A stretch of DNA of 64,000 bases from Lithospermum erythrorhizon (lineage: Eukaryota > Streptophyta > Magnoliopsida > Boraginales > Boraginaceae). How positions within the stretch are numbered: position 1 is the first letter of the stretch; each line of letters starts with the position of its first letter. The notes below the pieces were generated by a model. The model was given only the letters and a program-made list of their open reading frames with translations, was not told the origin of the DNA and searched no databases. The translations under genes and the position numbers were made by a program. The DNA lies in contig JADFUC010001919.1 of assembly GCA_019722365.1 (NCBI GenBank), positions 1 through 64,000 of the forward strand, written 5' to 3'. This document shows positions 52,720 to 64,000 of this stretch, piece after piece.

Positions 52720-53090
52720 GAGATGAGTCGAGAATGATTATCGAGGGAGTGCTTGTCTTCTTTGAACCTTGTTGTAATTACCAAATTTATCGTGAGTGGA
52801 TTCCTTCGCTATCATGGTGGTTCATACAGGCAATTGCTTCCCCGAACCTAAGTCTTCACATTTGTACTTAGGCCCAGGATTGCAATCGTGGTGTTTTTAC
52901 TTCGAGTATTGTTTATCTTTGTCGACCTTATCGTGTTATGTCAGTATTCTTAAATATCTAAATGTTTTAGTTTTACATTTATGTTTTTGTTAGCATCCGA
53001 GGTATTATATAAGCTGTTATAAATTGTGAGGTGAGTGCTTGGTGTGATAAGCCGGAATCTTTTCTTACATTTAGCAATTACACTTTCACA
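52720..53090 (+). repeat. 3' LTR segment of collapsed copia element
   Basis: Matches about 51640-51990 in the same orientation. Aligned blocks include TCGAGGGAG, TTGTAATT, TAGTG(A/T)ATTC, GTGTTTTT.CTTTCG/CTTCG, CC(T/C)TATCG(G/T)GTTGTGT/ATGT and CAGTATTCTT. The left part of the LTR is missing here. Confidence 0.6.
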
Positions 53091-53100
53091 AATTGCTTAC

Positions 53101-54399
53101 ATGTACATTGCATAACTCTACAACTCCAAAACTAGGTTTTATGCCCATTATGTAACTGATAATGAGAAATATCGTTTAAGAGATTCTTTTGTCATAATAT
53201 TATAGATTACCTCCAAAAGTTGTAATAATGTTGTAGTATGGTCCAAAAAGTGACCTTCACTTATGTTTTACGTCCACATTTAATGTTTGTTAGTTGAGGA
53301 ATCATAATAAAACCTTTTTATAATGTTTGACATTAATATGCAATAATATAACTATCGAAAATTAAATTACAATTTAGTCCTACTCACTGGAACCAAATGT
53401 ACATTTAGTTCCATAAAAATTCATTAATAGTACCGCTAGACAAAACTCTGCCCCCTTTCTAATCATACAATATATTCATCTTACTTATAAAATTATGGTA
53501 TTATGGTACACTAAGATAAAATCCCAAAATATTCAGTCCTCTTTTCGGAGTGTGCTTCGTCGACCAATGAAATTAAAATGAAAGCTGGGTTAGAATGGTT
53601 AACAACCAATGAAAGTGAACGCTAATCTTGATTTACTTTGTCAACTAATCATGCTAGTCAATAATTAATATAGGCAGGATCCCTAGCTTAAAGATAAGTT
53701 AAATTTCATTAGAATAACAATTTAGATTGCAAATGCTAATAATGGTGTTACACTTTTCTGAAGCATAAGATTAGGGACCATATAATTGGTCTCTTCATAG
53801 ATTTGTTAGCTACTGCTTAAGCAAAGGTAATTGTGTCTCCAATGTTATATCTTACGTTCTTTGCGCAAAGGTCAACGAGATTGCTTCTACTTCTCCGATT
53901 TATTGAGACCTATACATTGCCCCCAAAAGTTGTCAAACACACAAGTGTTGTTATTATATAGAAACCCCTTAAAAACATTCCTCGGTAGAAATTATTAATG
54001 GATCATTTACCAAGACATTTTTGTTTGTACCTTGTTGGATCGTAAGGGTGAGTGTGTGGTCTCTATGGAGCATTGGATCATGTGTGTTTAATATAACATT
54101 GATCAATTTGAACTAATTATTGGTAAATATTTGTATACATGTACTCATATATGTATCCCATCAATGTATATAATAAATAATCTTATAAAATAAATAGATG
54201 AGTTTGCATCAAGATAATTGGTAATTTGGATTCAAAAGGTAGATTAGATAATTTGAGAATTTAGTCTCCGATAAACTATTTTAGATATTATTCACGTAAA
54301 TCTCTAAAATTATTAATGGAGATTTAGAGGCGGACCTATAGTCTAATAAATGACCATGTGAATACCCTATATTAAAAATAATAGCTCAAATGGTTTATA
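53101..54399. other. no recognisable feature
   Basis: AT-rich sequence with no open frame of note on either strand. Confidence 0.5.
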
Positions 54400-55510
54400 C
54401 TTTCTTATAAAAGGTCCATGTAAATATCGAAAATTTATCAAAAACCAATTAAATGATTAGAGCGAAGATTAATCAAATTAATTAAAAGTCGAGCCACTAA
54501 AAGATGCCACGTGGCTGATTAGGGTTCTCGATTAAACCCTAAATTCAAATCAAATCCTCGATCGAACAAGGGTTCCCGGAAATTAAGTCCCCAGAATTAA
54601 TCGAAGTAAAAAAACAAGGGTTCTTACATTAATTAACCCTAAATTGAACTCGAAATAGGGTTCGAGAAAGCGACCTCGCGTTAAATGTCAATTGAAGTGG
54701 GGCTCAAAGCCCCCCGATTTTATTGTTTAAAATCGGTATAAAGGAACATTCGGAAGCCCGCATTGGCTCAAAATGAAGAATGCAGAAACCCACTTCGGAT
54801 TGAAATGAAGACTCGAAGTTTGGGGTTAAAATCGAGAAGCTCAAAAGTCCGGGGACCCACCAAAATAGGCGCCTATTTTTAGGTTTCTTGATGACCAAAG
54901 TTGTGCCTTTTTTATCCAGCGGTCCGGATCTTGCCTCAAAAAATCAACGGTTAAGATAAATGTCAGCGCAGCAACAATGCCGTCAATGGCATTTGAAGCC
55001 CAAAGCTTTATATAACCCCCCTTATTTCGAAAATTCCATCATGGCATCCGTTCCACGTCAAAAATACCTTAGAAAATACGAGGAGAAAACCTTTGAGATT
55101 TCTCCTAAGTTAAATCTTTGAAACGCTAGCAAAACACAAGCGTGGTGGTACAGGCTCGCCTCGGTGGCCAAAATAGGCGCCTAAAAAATCAAGATTCTTG
55201 CCCAAAGCGGTCATTCTTCAAGTTTGAAGCAAAATTTGATGAGAATACGACGAAAGTTTCTCGAAAACGAGCACAAATATTCGAGGAATAAGATAAATAG
55301 CCCACGATTACTCATAAATCTTGCATGAACACACGAAAATTCTCGGAGTTTGATTCATCAAGTTCGAGATATAAGTACTGCTGACGTTTAGTCCTTATAA
55401 AATTTGGATTCGAGCAGAAACACTTATTTCTTGAAACCCGCATGCAGTTGATCGGTATCATCAATAAGGTTGGAATGCTCCACCTTCATGCGATCATCAC
55501 AGAAATAACC
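54400..55510 (+). repeat. inverted repeat arm 1, LTR-like
   Basis: Aligns over about 1.1 kb with the reverse complement of 59855-60960. Fixed points are CACGTG at 54508-54513 (partner 60855-60860) and TTGCATGAACAC at 55321-55332 (partner 60023-60034). A TATA box, TTTATATAACCC, lies at about 55008, and its partner is TTCATATAAACTCC on the other arm. A promoter inside a ~1.1-kb repeat points to an LTR. Direct LTR pairs of one element would not be inverted, so these are probably two separate insertions of one family. Confidence 0.75.
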
Positions 55511-55639
55511 AATTTTATGATTTAGTAATTATTGGGCGCTTCTCTACTTAAAATAAGCTAAGACTTGACAAGTGTATAGCTAAATCTTTACTAAATCTTT
55601 TTCCCTCCCTAGCTAAGAAAACGACACCATGCTTGGCCG

Positions 55640-56760
55640 CCTCTACGTACTTAAGTGTCACCCGTGCTTACTTATCTTACTTCAAGGTTAGAAAAGAACA
55701 CATATATATATTCTTCTCACTTTCTCTCCTTTGTGGCGAACTCCGCTCCCCTTCTTTCCCAAAAATGTTTCTTTCCTTTTGATGTGATTCTCCTCTTAAT
55801 CGTAATCTTAAAAGTTATCAGTTTCAAGAAGGAAAAGGTATAAGCATATCATTTTATTGGGTATATAATTGAATTTTATAACTATGCTAAGTTCCTTTAA
55901 TTAGCTAAAGTCATCCATTAATGATATTTAGAGTTCATATTTAATGGTTTAAATATAAGTATGTTAGTTATAAAGCTACAAATTTATCTAATTAAATTCC
56001 TTTTGAAGTAAGTATTAAATTGATTGCCCATAATATGCATAAACTAAATTATGGGGAAATCATATGTTAGTTCTAGTTTAATTATGTAATAGATTTTGGA
56101 TAGTAGTATTCAATTTAGATTCTTGATATAACTAATATAGTTTGGATATAGACAAAAGTTAAAATGGGTATAGTAGTATATCGTAAAATGGGATGAAATT
56201 GCATAAGTTCAAGAGTAGTTCACAAATTTAGTAGTTGTTGTTAGTTAAAGTTACTAAAATAAAAGTAATTGTTATTATTATGTTCTTTAGGTGTGGATAT
56301 TGAATAGATGCTTCGAGTAGTAAAAGTTGGGGATATTTGGCTTGGCTTGAGGTGAGTATTTATATCACGTGACATAACCTTTCATATATATTGTGTGTAT
56401 GTAAGTTGTATAGTTTTTACTAAATGAGTTATATATGTGATGTGTGATATTGAGACTTATGACGATGAGTATTGTTATATGATCGATTTGTGTGATATAA
56501 AGGTTGTGATACGATGATGTGAGAGTTGTTGATGTGATTTGTTGTTGGACTACATTCACATTAGTTGGTCCCTCTGCAGGTTAAAGGTGTATTCCACGTC
56601 TACTTGGTGTATGGGAGTAGCCGAGGCGGGGATTGTACCTTGTTGGTCTTTGTTTGCTTGATGTGGAGGCAACGAGGCCGAGCATTGTTTTTCCTATTAG
56701 GGTGAGGTGTAGACTACGATGGGGGGTGAGGTAAAGTTATTGTTGCTTGTGTGATATCTT
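55640..56760 (+). repeat. gypsy-type LTR sequence
   Basis: A CT-rich leader with GTGGCGAACTCCGCTCCCC (about 55733) leads to a spacer and an AAGGAAAAGGTATAAG donor-like site. A G/T-rich tail follows, with TTGTTGATGTGATTTGTTG, GGTCCCTCTGCAGG and GTGGAGGCAACGAGGCCGAG (about 56520-56680). This tail style is characteristic of long plant gypsy (chromovirus) LTRs. It may be continuous with arm 1 or a separate insertion. No coding region follows. Confidence 0.45.
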
Positions 56761-57891
56761 TTGGAGGTTATGAATTTGTGAATACTATGAATTTTTAAAA
56801 TCACCAATTTCATAACTTTCATTATCTACAAATCAATATATATTTTTCCATTTTATTTAAAAATAAAAAAATCATTTTCCTTTAATATGGATCCCAATTA
56901 GACACCATTGGAAAGAGTAGATATTTGTGGGAGCTATTTGATGATGTGGAGGAGAGATATTATATGATGTGGCATGTTGGGAATGGTGTCTAAATTAGAC
57001 TCCATTATACATAGTCTTAAATTTGAGTGGAATAGGTATGCTTTTTATCTTCCAATGAGGTTAGTTTACTTGGGTAATGGGTTTATCAACATAATACTAT
57101 CTCATTCAAATTAATTCCACTTTCTCACTTTTCTAGACACAATTTTAATTATCAATTAATTTTTATGAACATTATGAAAAATTACCAAAAATAGCCTTAT
57201 AAAAATATTTTTAAAAAAATTTAATGATATCAATTTTTATATTTTTCGGATTAGTAAAATAAAAAGTAATTTGTGGTCAAAATGATATTTGTTATGATAA
57301 AACGTCAATTAATTTGAAATGGATGGGTGTACCGCTATTGAGCAGTTACCCCAAACTTTTCAAAAATAGTAATTTTAATATATTTTTCAATATTTTCGGT
57401 TTTCATTGTTTCGGGGAATATAAACAACAGGCAATAACAGTTCTTATAGCTTTATCAATGAGATATGGAGACAATGGAAGCATTGACTTTAAAGGAACAA
57501 ACTTGCTAGTTATTTGAATTGATTTTCTATTTCCCTTTCTGTTATTTTTTAATTTGTCTTTTTTAGTGGTACACATAAATTAAGGAAATTAAAAAGTAAT
57601 CAAAAATGCGTTGAAAATATAGAATGACAATTAATTGAAGTATTTTTATTGGTTAGTTGATAATTTAATGAGAAAAAGTAATTAAAGAAATGGAACTGAA
57701 AATATAAAATTATAATTTATTAGGCTAAAGCGATAAATATTTTAAAACAAAAAGAATTGAGGGGCTAAAAGCGACAAATAAAAGAAAAGCGAAAGTAGTA
57801 TTATTTTAATAGACAAAGATCCATTGTAAGTTTGTAGCAGCTTTAAATACGGCGTAATCTTGATAGTAATTTTGACTTCGCTAAAGAGAAC
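56761..57891. other. no recognisable feature
   Basis: AT-rich sequence. The open frame at 57314-57517 has no recognisable motif. Confidence 0.45.
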
Positions 57892-58263
57892 AATTACGGT
57901 CCATTAATGATCTGATCCATTATTAATCATTATAAGTACTCAATTTTAATATAAAAATAGTACATATAACTAAAATGTATCATTTTAAGATGGTACAATT
58001 GAAAAAAATTCAAAAAAAAGTGTATCAAAATTATTCTATGCACTTAATTAGAATGTGTACCAAAATTCATTGAACAAATTGGTACAGATTACGTAAAAGT
58101 TAAAAACAAGCTTATATAATTGACATTAATAATTTTTTTTGAGAAAATGGTATGTATTACCTAAAATATACCAAAAGAAGAAGAAAATATATTATATAAT
58201 GATATAATTTATATTTTTAATCATTAATGAACCATTAATGAATCAAAGTAATGAACCCGTAAC
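57892..58263. mobile_element. probable MITE, copy 2
   Basis: About 370 bp, begins ATTACGGTCCATTAATGAT and ends CATTAATGAATC..AATGAACCCGTAAC. It aligns end to end with 34050-34370 in the same orientation and is about 50 bp longer because of internal insertions near 58040-58100. It has no coding capacity. Confidence 0.6.
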
Positions 58264-59854
58264 TTTCCCTTCACGCTAAACGAACCTCAATAGTAGAAAT
58301 TTCAATTTTCTCGAGATAATTAAACCGATCCATTCTGATCCAAATAAAGTTTGACTAAAAAATTCATCGTGTATATCTAGGGCCGGGACCCGATGTCTGT
58401 TTAAGTTAAAAACAAATAAATATATTTATATAAAAATTATTTCTTATATATTTTAAAATGTGCGACCGAGTACACAGTACATTCGAGGACCGGATCGGAT
58501 CGATTCAACTAACATTTCTACTAGATATTGATCTTGATATAAGGTGCATAGTGTTGGAGTTTTTGAGAATTGCGAAAATCTCACAAAATGGATTCTTGAA
58601 ACACATAAAAATAGAAAATACTCCAACAACGAGAGTTGAACACGAGAATAGAGATCCTTTTGATAGAGAAGCTTTGATCGATACTACTAGGTTTTTAAGC
58701 CAAGTCGTCTCGGTAATTTGAAAACAAAACGAAGGAAGAAAAGGAAAACAGTTTTAGCCCCACCATCTTCTCAAGGTAGAACAAAATCCCCAATAATCCG
58801 GCGCTTCACATGTGTGTTCCCAGGATTGCGTACTTACACCGCGCCTATGTCACTTTACGTACCAACACCTCCTCGCCTGGCTTCATGTTCGTGTAGCATT
58901 TTTAAACTTTCACCAACTCCATTCTGTTTTTCATAACCTTATGAAATATAGCTTCAATACCAATTATTTGCAACGATAATTTTTGAGTTCTTGTAACAAA
59001 CTAATTTATATAAAGTTTTATTAACAATAATACAATGGACTCTAATGAAAAAAGAAAGAATTATTATTATTTATCTTAGGGGTAGAAAATAAAATTCGTT
59101 GTAGGAGAGAAGAAATTCGCCGATTAATACGTAATTTTATCAAATCAGAGAGGGGATCGGTTATTAGATTATGAGTCCACTAGCGTTTGTTGACGATTTG
59201 TGAGATGTAAAGCGGTTGACTTGATAGGAGCTTGACTTGAGCTTATCTTGATTTGAGATTGATTTTAAAATTTGGACCTTGAGCTTGATTTGATTTGATT
59301 TGATTAGAACGACTTGAGTCGATTTGATTTGGATAGGTGCTCACATCAAGAGCTAGATATATGTCACAGTCTTGATGGACTTGAGGCTGGTTTGGACTTG
59401 GATATGGTTCGAGCCGAGGGCTTGCCGAGGCGTATTCCCGTGTTAGGCTGTGTAGACTTGATCTTGGGTCTTGGACTTGATCTCCGATCTATGTTAGAAC
59501 GATGGACTTATTCTGACCCTTTGTAGTGTGGGACTTGGCTTTGAGTACTACTGGTGGGACTATGTAGCTGGATAAGCTACAACCTTCTACAGTGGGACTT
59601 TGTAGCTTGAGAGACCACTTGTCTTTGATGGAATTTGATTTAGGGATAGAACTTCCAGGAGCTTCCCAAGTTGGCCAGGTCATAACAAGCAAGTTTCGGA
59701 TGAGTGTTGCTTCTTTGCACGTACTACGGCGGCTTTAGCGGCGTGTTGCTATAGAATGAGACTTAGTAAAGATTTGGTCTCACTTGGATTTGATTTAAGC
59801 TCTCTAAAGTAGCGTTGCTTAAGGCATACTACGGCCCGGCCTTAGCTGACTTGT
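58264..59854. other. no recognisable gene; short TTGAT repeat
   Basis: Short open frames at 58458-58721 and 58718-58936 lack known motifs. A TTGAT-type pentamer repeat lies at about 59285-59310. The region from about 59700 may be a further extension of arm 2, since GCCGC and CTTTACTAA blocks weakly match 55560-55660. Confidence 0.4.
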
Positions 59855-60960
59855 TGCTATAAGTGATGATCGGTATGAAGGTCGAGGCGTTCGGCCTTGT
59901 TGATGATCTTGATCAACTAGACGGGGCTTTTAGCGTGTTTTCTGGAATCAACTATAGGGACTAAGCGATCGGAGTGTATTCCTATTTATGGAACTTGATG
60001 AATCAAACCTGAGATTTTTCAGGTGTTCATGCAAGATTTATAATAATCAGGGACTATTTAGCTTATTTATGAATATTAGCGTGGCGAGAGGCTTTAGGTC
60101 GATTCTCGCCAGTTTTGCTCCAAACTTGAAGAATTACTCGTTTGAGGCGGCCAAATGTCTTGATTTCGGGGACTATTTTTGGCCCACTGGAGGTGTTTCC
60201 GGCCACCCGTGGTATTTCTTTGGCGGTTTCAAAAGATTTAACTTAAATCGCGGATATTTTTCTCTGTATTTTCGAGGGTGGTTTTGGATGTGAATAGGAT
60301 GTGAATAGGATGTGTTGTGGATGAAGTTACCGAGAAAATAAAGGGAGTTTATATGAAGCTTACGGGCTTCAAATGCTTGCCGATTGATTGGTTCATTTTA
60401 GGTTGATTATGATCTTAGCGATTGATTTTTGAGGCAAGATGCGGGTGATTGATCAAAAAGCACAACAGCCGCAAGGAAAACCTAAAATAGGTGCCCTGTT
60501 GAGGTGCACGGACTTTTTAAATCTTACGATTTTAACCCAAACTTCTTGGATTTTTCATCTTGAATCCACCGTGGTTTTAGATTTTTTTTTCATTTTTGAG
60601 CCACGTGGCTTCGAGGAAATGCTCCTTATAGCGATTTTAATCAATAAAATTGGGGGGTTTTTCGGCTTCGAATTTCAATTAACATTTAATGTATTTGTTT
60701 TCACGGGAACCTATTTAGAGTTCAATTTTAGGGTTAAGTAATGTAAAAATCCATGTTTTCACTTCAATTAATTCCGGGGGCTTAATTTCCGGGAATCCTT
60801 GTTCGATTAGGGTTTGATTTGAATTAAGTATTTAATACGAGAACTCCAATCACCCACGTGGCATCTTTTGATGGCTTGACACTTTTTAGTGGGTGATTGA
60901 GTCGTCTTAATCGAGAAATTTAATTAATATTTTTGATAAATTTTGATGTCTATAGATTGC
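59855..60960 (-). repeat. inverted repeat arm 2, LTR-like
   Basis: Reverse-complement partner of 54400-55510. On the minus strand it reads in the same order: G-box CACGTG, AACAAGG.TTCCCGGAAATTAAG, TATA (TTCATATAAACTCCC near 60350), then TTGCATGAACAC. A 12-bp unit, AGGATGTGAATA, is duplicated at about 60285-60310. Open frames inside it (59988-60293, 60439-60741) are not credible genes. Confidence 0.75.
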
Positions 60961-61404
60961 ATCCTCGAAGAACTGGAATTTTTATCGTAGTAGGTGTCGG
61001 TTCGACCAGGCTAATACCCATTTTCCGACAAGTTTTTGTTTTCCGCAGTCTTTATTTTTCGGCATGTCTTTACACTTTCTTTCTGGGGCGACATCCGGTC
61101 TCTTGTTTGACTTGTTGGATGAAGCCGGTTGTATACGGACTTCGCTTCCGTCGTGAATTTAGTACACATCTTGGCTGCGGTTAACACTTCTCTCTGCTTG
61201 GGGAGGTCTAGGATTTGTGATTAGCCATATTTGGAACTTAGTGCGGCTTGCATTTTGGGGCTCACTAGCGGTCCCTTAGTCATCATCCATGTTATTTGGG
61301 GACTTTCAAGGATGATTACTTGCTCGGGGAATCTCTTGTGAGTCGTATGATCCACTGATCACAGTCGACCCCACAGTCGTTTTGAGGTGACTTGTCGGAT
61401 GGTT
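60961..61404. other. no recognisable feature
   Basis: Mixed-composition sequence between arm 2 and the hairpin run. The open frame at 60933-61184 has no recognisable domain. Confidence 0.4.
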
Positions 61405-61953
61405 GACTTATTTAGGATTTGTTGTGACATGATTTGTATGTCACAATCCTTAATTAAGTCTTCGATCTGAAGATTGACTTAGTGAAGACTTAATTTATAT
61501 GGGATTTAGTACCAATCCGTGTTGGGATCCCATTTAATTCTCAATTCGCTAGGGAATTAAATTATTTGGGGGGTTTAGCATTAACATGAATTTAGTACAT
61601 GTTAAAACCCATTAATTCCTAATCCATAGAGGATTTCATAAGAATTAATTTGTCTGGAATTTAATGTTAACATAAATTTAATACATATTAAGATCACGTT
61701 TTAATTATCAGTAGAAGATTTAATGAGAACTAATTTTCTAAGTATTCTTGCCCCAAGCATAAACACGTTATCTGTTAGTTCTCTAGATTAATTGCATTTA
61801 TATTAATCCGAACCCTCATGGATTTAGCAGGCCGATATTTGTAATTTTAACATGAATTTAAGTCATGTTAAATATTTAAAATAATTAATCTTGACCCTCG
61901 TGGGTTTTAGAATTAATTATTTTAATTTTTGAGTTTAATTTAAAGTTAAACTC
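61405..61953. repeat. run of consecutive hairpins
   Basis: At least nine perfect stems of 7-12 bp follow one another: 61422-61430/61438-61446, 61454-61463/61484-61493, 61499-61505/61527-61533, 61533-61540/61554-61561, 61581-61588/61598-61605, 61611-61618/61642-61649, 61725-61733/61775-61783, 61846-61854/61864-61872, 61878-61889/61912-61923 and 61931-61938/61946-61953. Three of them are diverged copies of TTAACATG(9 nt)CATGTTAA, the middle one (about 61668-61691) imperfect. The region has no coding frame and probably lies in the U3 of an LTR, because a TATA-like site follows at 62191. Confidence 0.85.
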
Positions 61954-62190
61954 TATTTTTTTGCAATTTTTCGGCTTGGTATCGGTTTATTTGGTTAATA
62001 GATAAATATTTGGGATAAATTTTCGCGTGAAAATTTTTCGGCCATCCCATTTATTGTTTTTGATGATTTTTGAACCACCCATGTGGTGCAGGAGTGTTTG
62101 ATTATCTCAATTTTTCGAACCACGAGACGCTAGCATCCCAACAAAGCAAAAATGGACTTTTTTAGGGTTTCGAGAATTTACTAGGCTTTG

Positions 62191-62200
62191 CTTATTTAAG
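62191..62200 (+). promoter_or_regulatory. possible TATA-like element
   Basis: CTTATTTAAG lies downstream of the hairpin run and is followed by a leader-like stretch with CTTCACAATAGCCGCCATG at about 62239. The ATG at 62254 opens only a short frame. Confidence 0.3.
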
Positions 62201-62269
62201 CATAAGATGAGACAAAAATCAATTTTCATCATCTTTTCTTCACAATAGCCGCCATGATTACCGGTGAAG

Positions 62270-64000
62270 CGAAGGTATTTTGATTTTTCCTCTTCTTTTC
62301 TTGGATAGCTTGATACACTTCAATGGTTTTATATGATCACATGATCATACTAACATTTCTATAAAGATTACAACTTTTTGAAGAATTTTTTTATATATTT
62401 TTCATACTTTAAGCGCGATTACGTATCTTGATGACATCGTACATGCTTCTTGATGATTTTTCATGCTTTAATCCATCATACAAATCAAAACTTTATATAT
62501 TTTGATGATGATTATGTGGCTTTGAATCTTGAACTTGACTTTTTTGTTGTATGCATGATCTGATTTAGCCCCGATGTACTAATTTTGTTGATAAAAATCT
62601 GAATTTTGGCTTTGTTGTATTCTAAAAATATAGAAATAATTTTGCAAACTTGATTACTTCTTTGCAACTTTGGGGAATTGTTTCTCTTTAGCTCGGGACT
62701 CCGATTAGAGGCGATTCTTTTTTTTTCATGTACTCGTCTACGAGGTCTAGTTACTTTTTTCTAGATTTTTCTGCGGATGGTTGGGCCTCGTTTTTATTCG
62801 GGGAGCATCTTGCATCTGATTTCTCGGCCCACGTTGTTTTGTTTTTTGCTCTTTTTTATTTGACTTACACTTGTGTACTTCTTGCATTCATATAGCATGA
62901 AATTCGAGAACTTGCATGTAGAATGGAATTTAGGAACTTCATTTGAATTGAATTCTCTTCTCTTCTTTACGATCTTTGCCTGATTAGTCTTGATGATGGA
63001 GGTCGAGTATGAATTGGGTGACATAAACGTTCGATACCTCTCTTGAGATTTTTTTTTCTTTATTTGTGGGTTTATCTTCTTACGGGATGTTGATCGCGTC
63101 TCTTGCAATTGCCCACTTGCTCCGATATGCTTAGTTTGCTTTTGGTCGTAGCTCTTGTAGGTAGATAGTATATATATCCCATGCGATACCTTGGCACGAG
63201 CAACCATGAGTTTATTGGTATTGAGTGAGAATGCAGAGCGTTCTCCTACTTTCTTTTGACCACTTTCTCTTGGAATTGCTTTATTTTTTCAGGTCCTTGT
63301 CTCGGTGACTCCTTTGTTTGAGGGCGTTAGTAAGCAACGAAATGTTCCTTTTACTTGCTTTCGACCTTAACTTTCCTTGGTGTTTGCTTTGACTCTCAGC
63401 CTTTTCTTGATTTGATTTGATAGTGTGAGTAACTCATGAGTTGGAGATGATCATTCTTCTCACGCTCGTTACTCTGGTGTGATGTTGATACTTCCTCATG
63501 AAAGTAGGGGATATGCGCCCATTTAGACTACGTAGTATTTGGGGTTCGTGTTTATCTTTCTTTGAAGTGTAGGGGTGTATCACGTATCCCTCATGGCTTG
63601 ATTCATCTTGATTTGCTTGTGTTGTGTGCTTTGCCTTTTTAGTCTTCGCCTCACTTTTGATTTATTTGTTGTTTTTTGTTTCTTTTATCTCACATATATT
63701 ACACAGCTCATCGATAGCCCCTCGTGGGTGGACACGCTGGCCGGAATTGGCATGAGGAGCTACATCGAGTCATGCTTAGCCATCTAAAGTGACAGCCATT
63801 GCCACCCTTACTCGGGCCGACTATCTACATGCGAGGATCAAGCCGAAGTGGAATCACTTTAATCAGAGGCACACATTAGAGATAATAGATGCGATGCGAT
63901 CTCTGAGGAATCGCCACGCTTCTTATGCTTCGTTGCGTTGTTGCGGTCATGCATTCATCTTCAAGAATCTATAGTCCGTGCTTTGTAGTTGTGTCAGTCA
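62270..64000. other. pyrimidine-rich sequence without recognisable gene
   Basis: The plus strand is T-rich with scattered GC patches, a texture seen in retroelement leaders. The minus-strand frame at 62794-63207 (137 codons, Lys/Ser-rich) shows no domain and looks like the shadow of T-rich DNA. The last 250 bp are more GC-balanced but carry no motif I can name. Confidence 0.4.

Larger units (their letters stand above)
51171..53100 (+). mobile_element. collapsed copia element retaining gag only (SIRE-like)
   Basis: A 5' LTR-like region (51171 to about 51990) is followed by a gag fragment. After that comes a direct repeat of the right part of the LTR (about 52720-53090 against about 51640-51990). 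Protease, integrase, RT and RNase H are absent, so an internal deletion joined the end of gag to the 3' LTR. The gag sequence and LTR style resemble the SIRE/Maximus lineage. No target duplication could be confirmed. Confidence 0.65.

Noticed and set aside
61405..61953. CRISPR array
   Set aside because: The repeated units are hairpins with different sequences and no regular repeat-spacer structure; this is plant nuclear DNA.
62794..63207. Minus-strand frame of 137 codons rich in Lys and Ser
   Set aside because: It has no domain, and its composition is what T-rich DNA gives on the other strand.

Overview
The window looks like nuclear DNA from a flowering plant, most likely a eudicot. It is AT-rich and built from plant-type transposons: Ty1/copia and Ty3/gypsy LTR elements, L1-like LINEs with DUF4283/CCHC ORF1 and zf-RVT domains, a BED-finger hAT transposase, and a probable MITE family. 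There are no bacterial features and no RNA genes that I could find. I could not identify a single intact host gene with confidence. Two short exon-like stretches (about 7.0 kb and 33.2-33.5 kb) are the only candidates. Almost every recognisable coding segment is broken by stops and frameshifts, so this is an old, nested transposon landscape. The element genes are fossils and do not form a working pathway.

Layout. 1-2.7 kb: LTR-like sequence on the minus strand, with a TATA box and hairpins. 2.7-12 kb: mostly unrecognised AT-rich sequence, with an uninterrupted 417-bp T tract at 10193-10609. 12.1-17 kb: a hAT transposase remnant and an unidentified segment, separated and flanked by three clusters of palindromes sharing the core AACGTGGTACCG. 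19-30.4 kb: a degraded gypsy element split by a copia element (20303-25588) that still has a GTATA target-site duplication; the copia left end plus its flank is tandemly duplicated. 30.4-31.4 kb: a small TRIM-like or internally deleted copia element on the minus strand. 31.4-32.6 kb: a LINE 3' fragment with zf-RVT and RNase H. 33.2-33.5 kb: an exon-like fragment.

34-47 kb: mostly degenerate repeats, including a probable MITE copy, an LTR-like region with hairpins (43.1-44 kb) and another LTR-like region (46 kb). 47.2-51.2 kb: a nearly complete but frameshifted L1-like LINE on the minus strand. 51.2-53.1 kb: a collapsed copia element that keeps only gag and two LTR segments. 54.4-61 kb: two ~1.1-kb LTR-like segments in inverted orientation around a gypsy-type LTR and the second probable MITE copy. 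61.4-62 kb: a run of consecutive hairpins. 62-64 kb: unrecognised.

The most unusual observations are the hairpin runs, the GGTACC palindrome clusters around the hAT remnant, the long homopolymer, and the tandem duplication at the copia left end. All identifications come from reading motifs by eye; no database search was possible.
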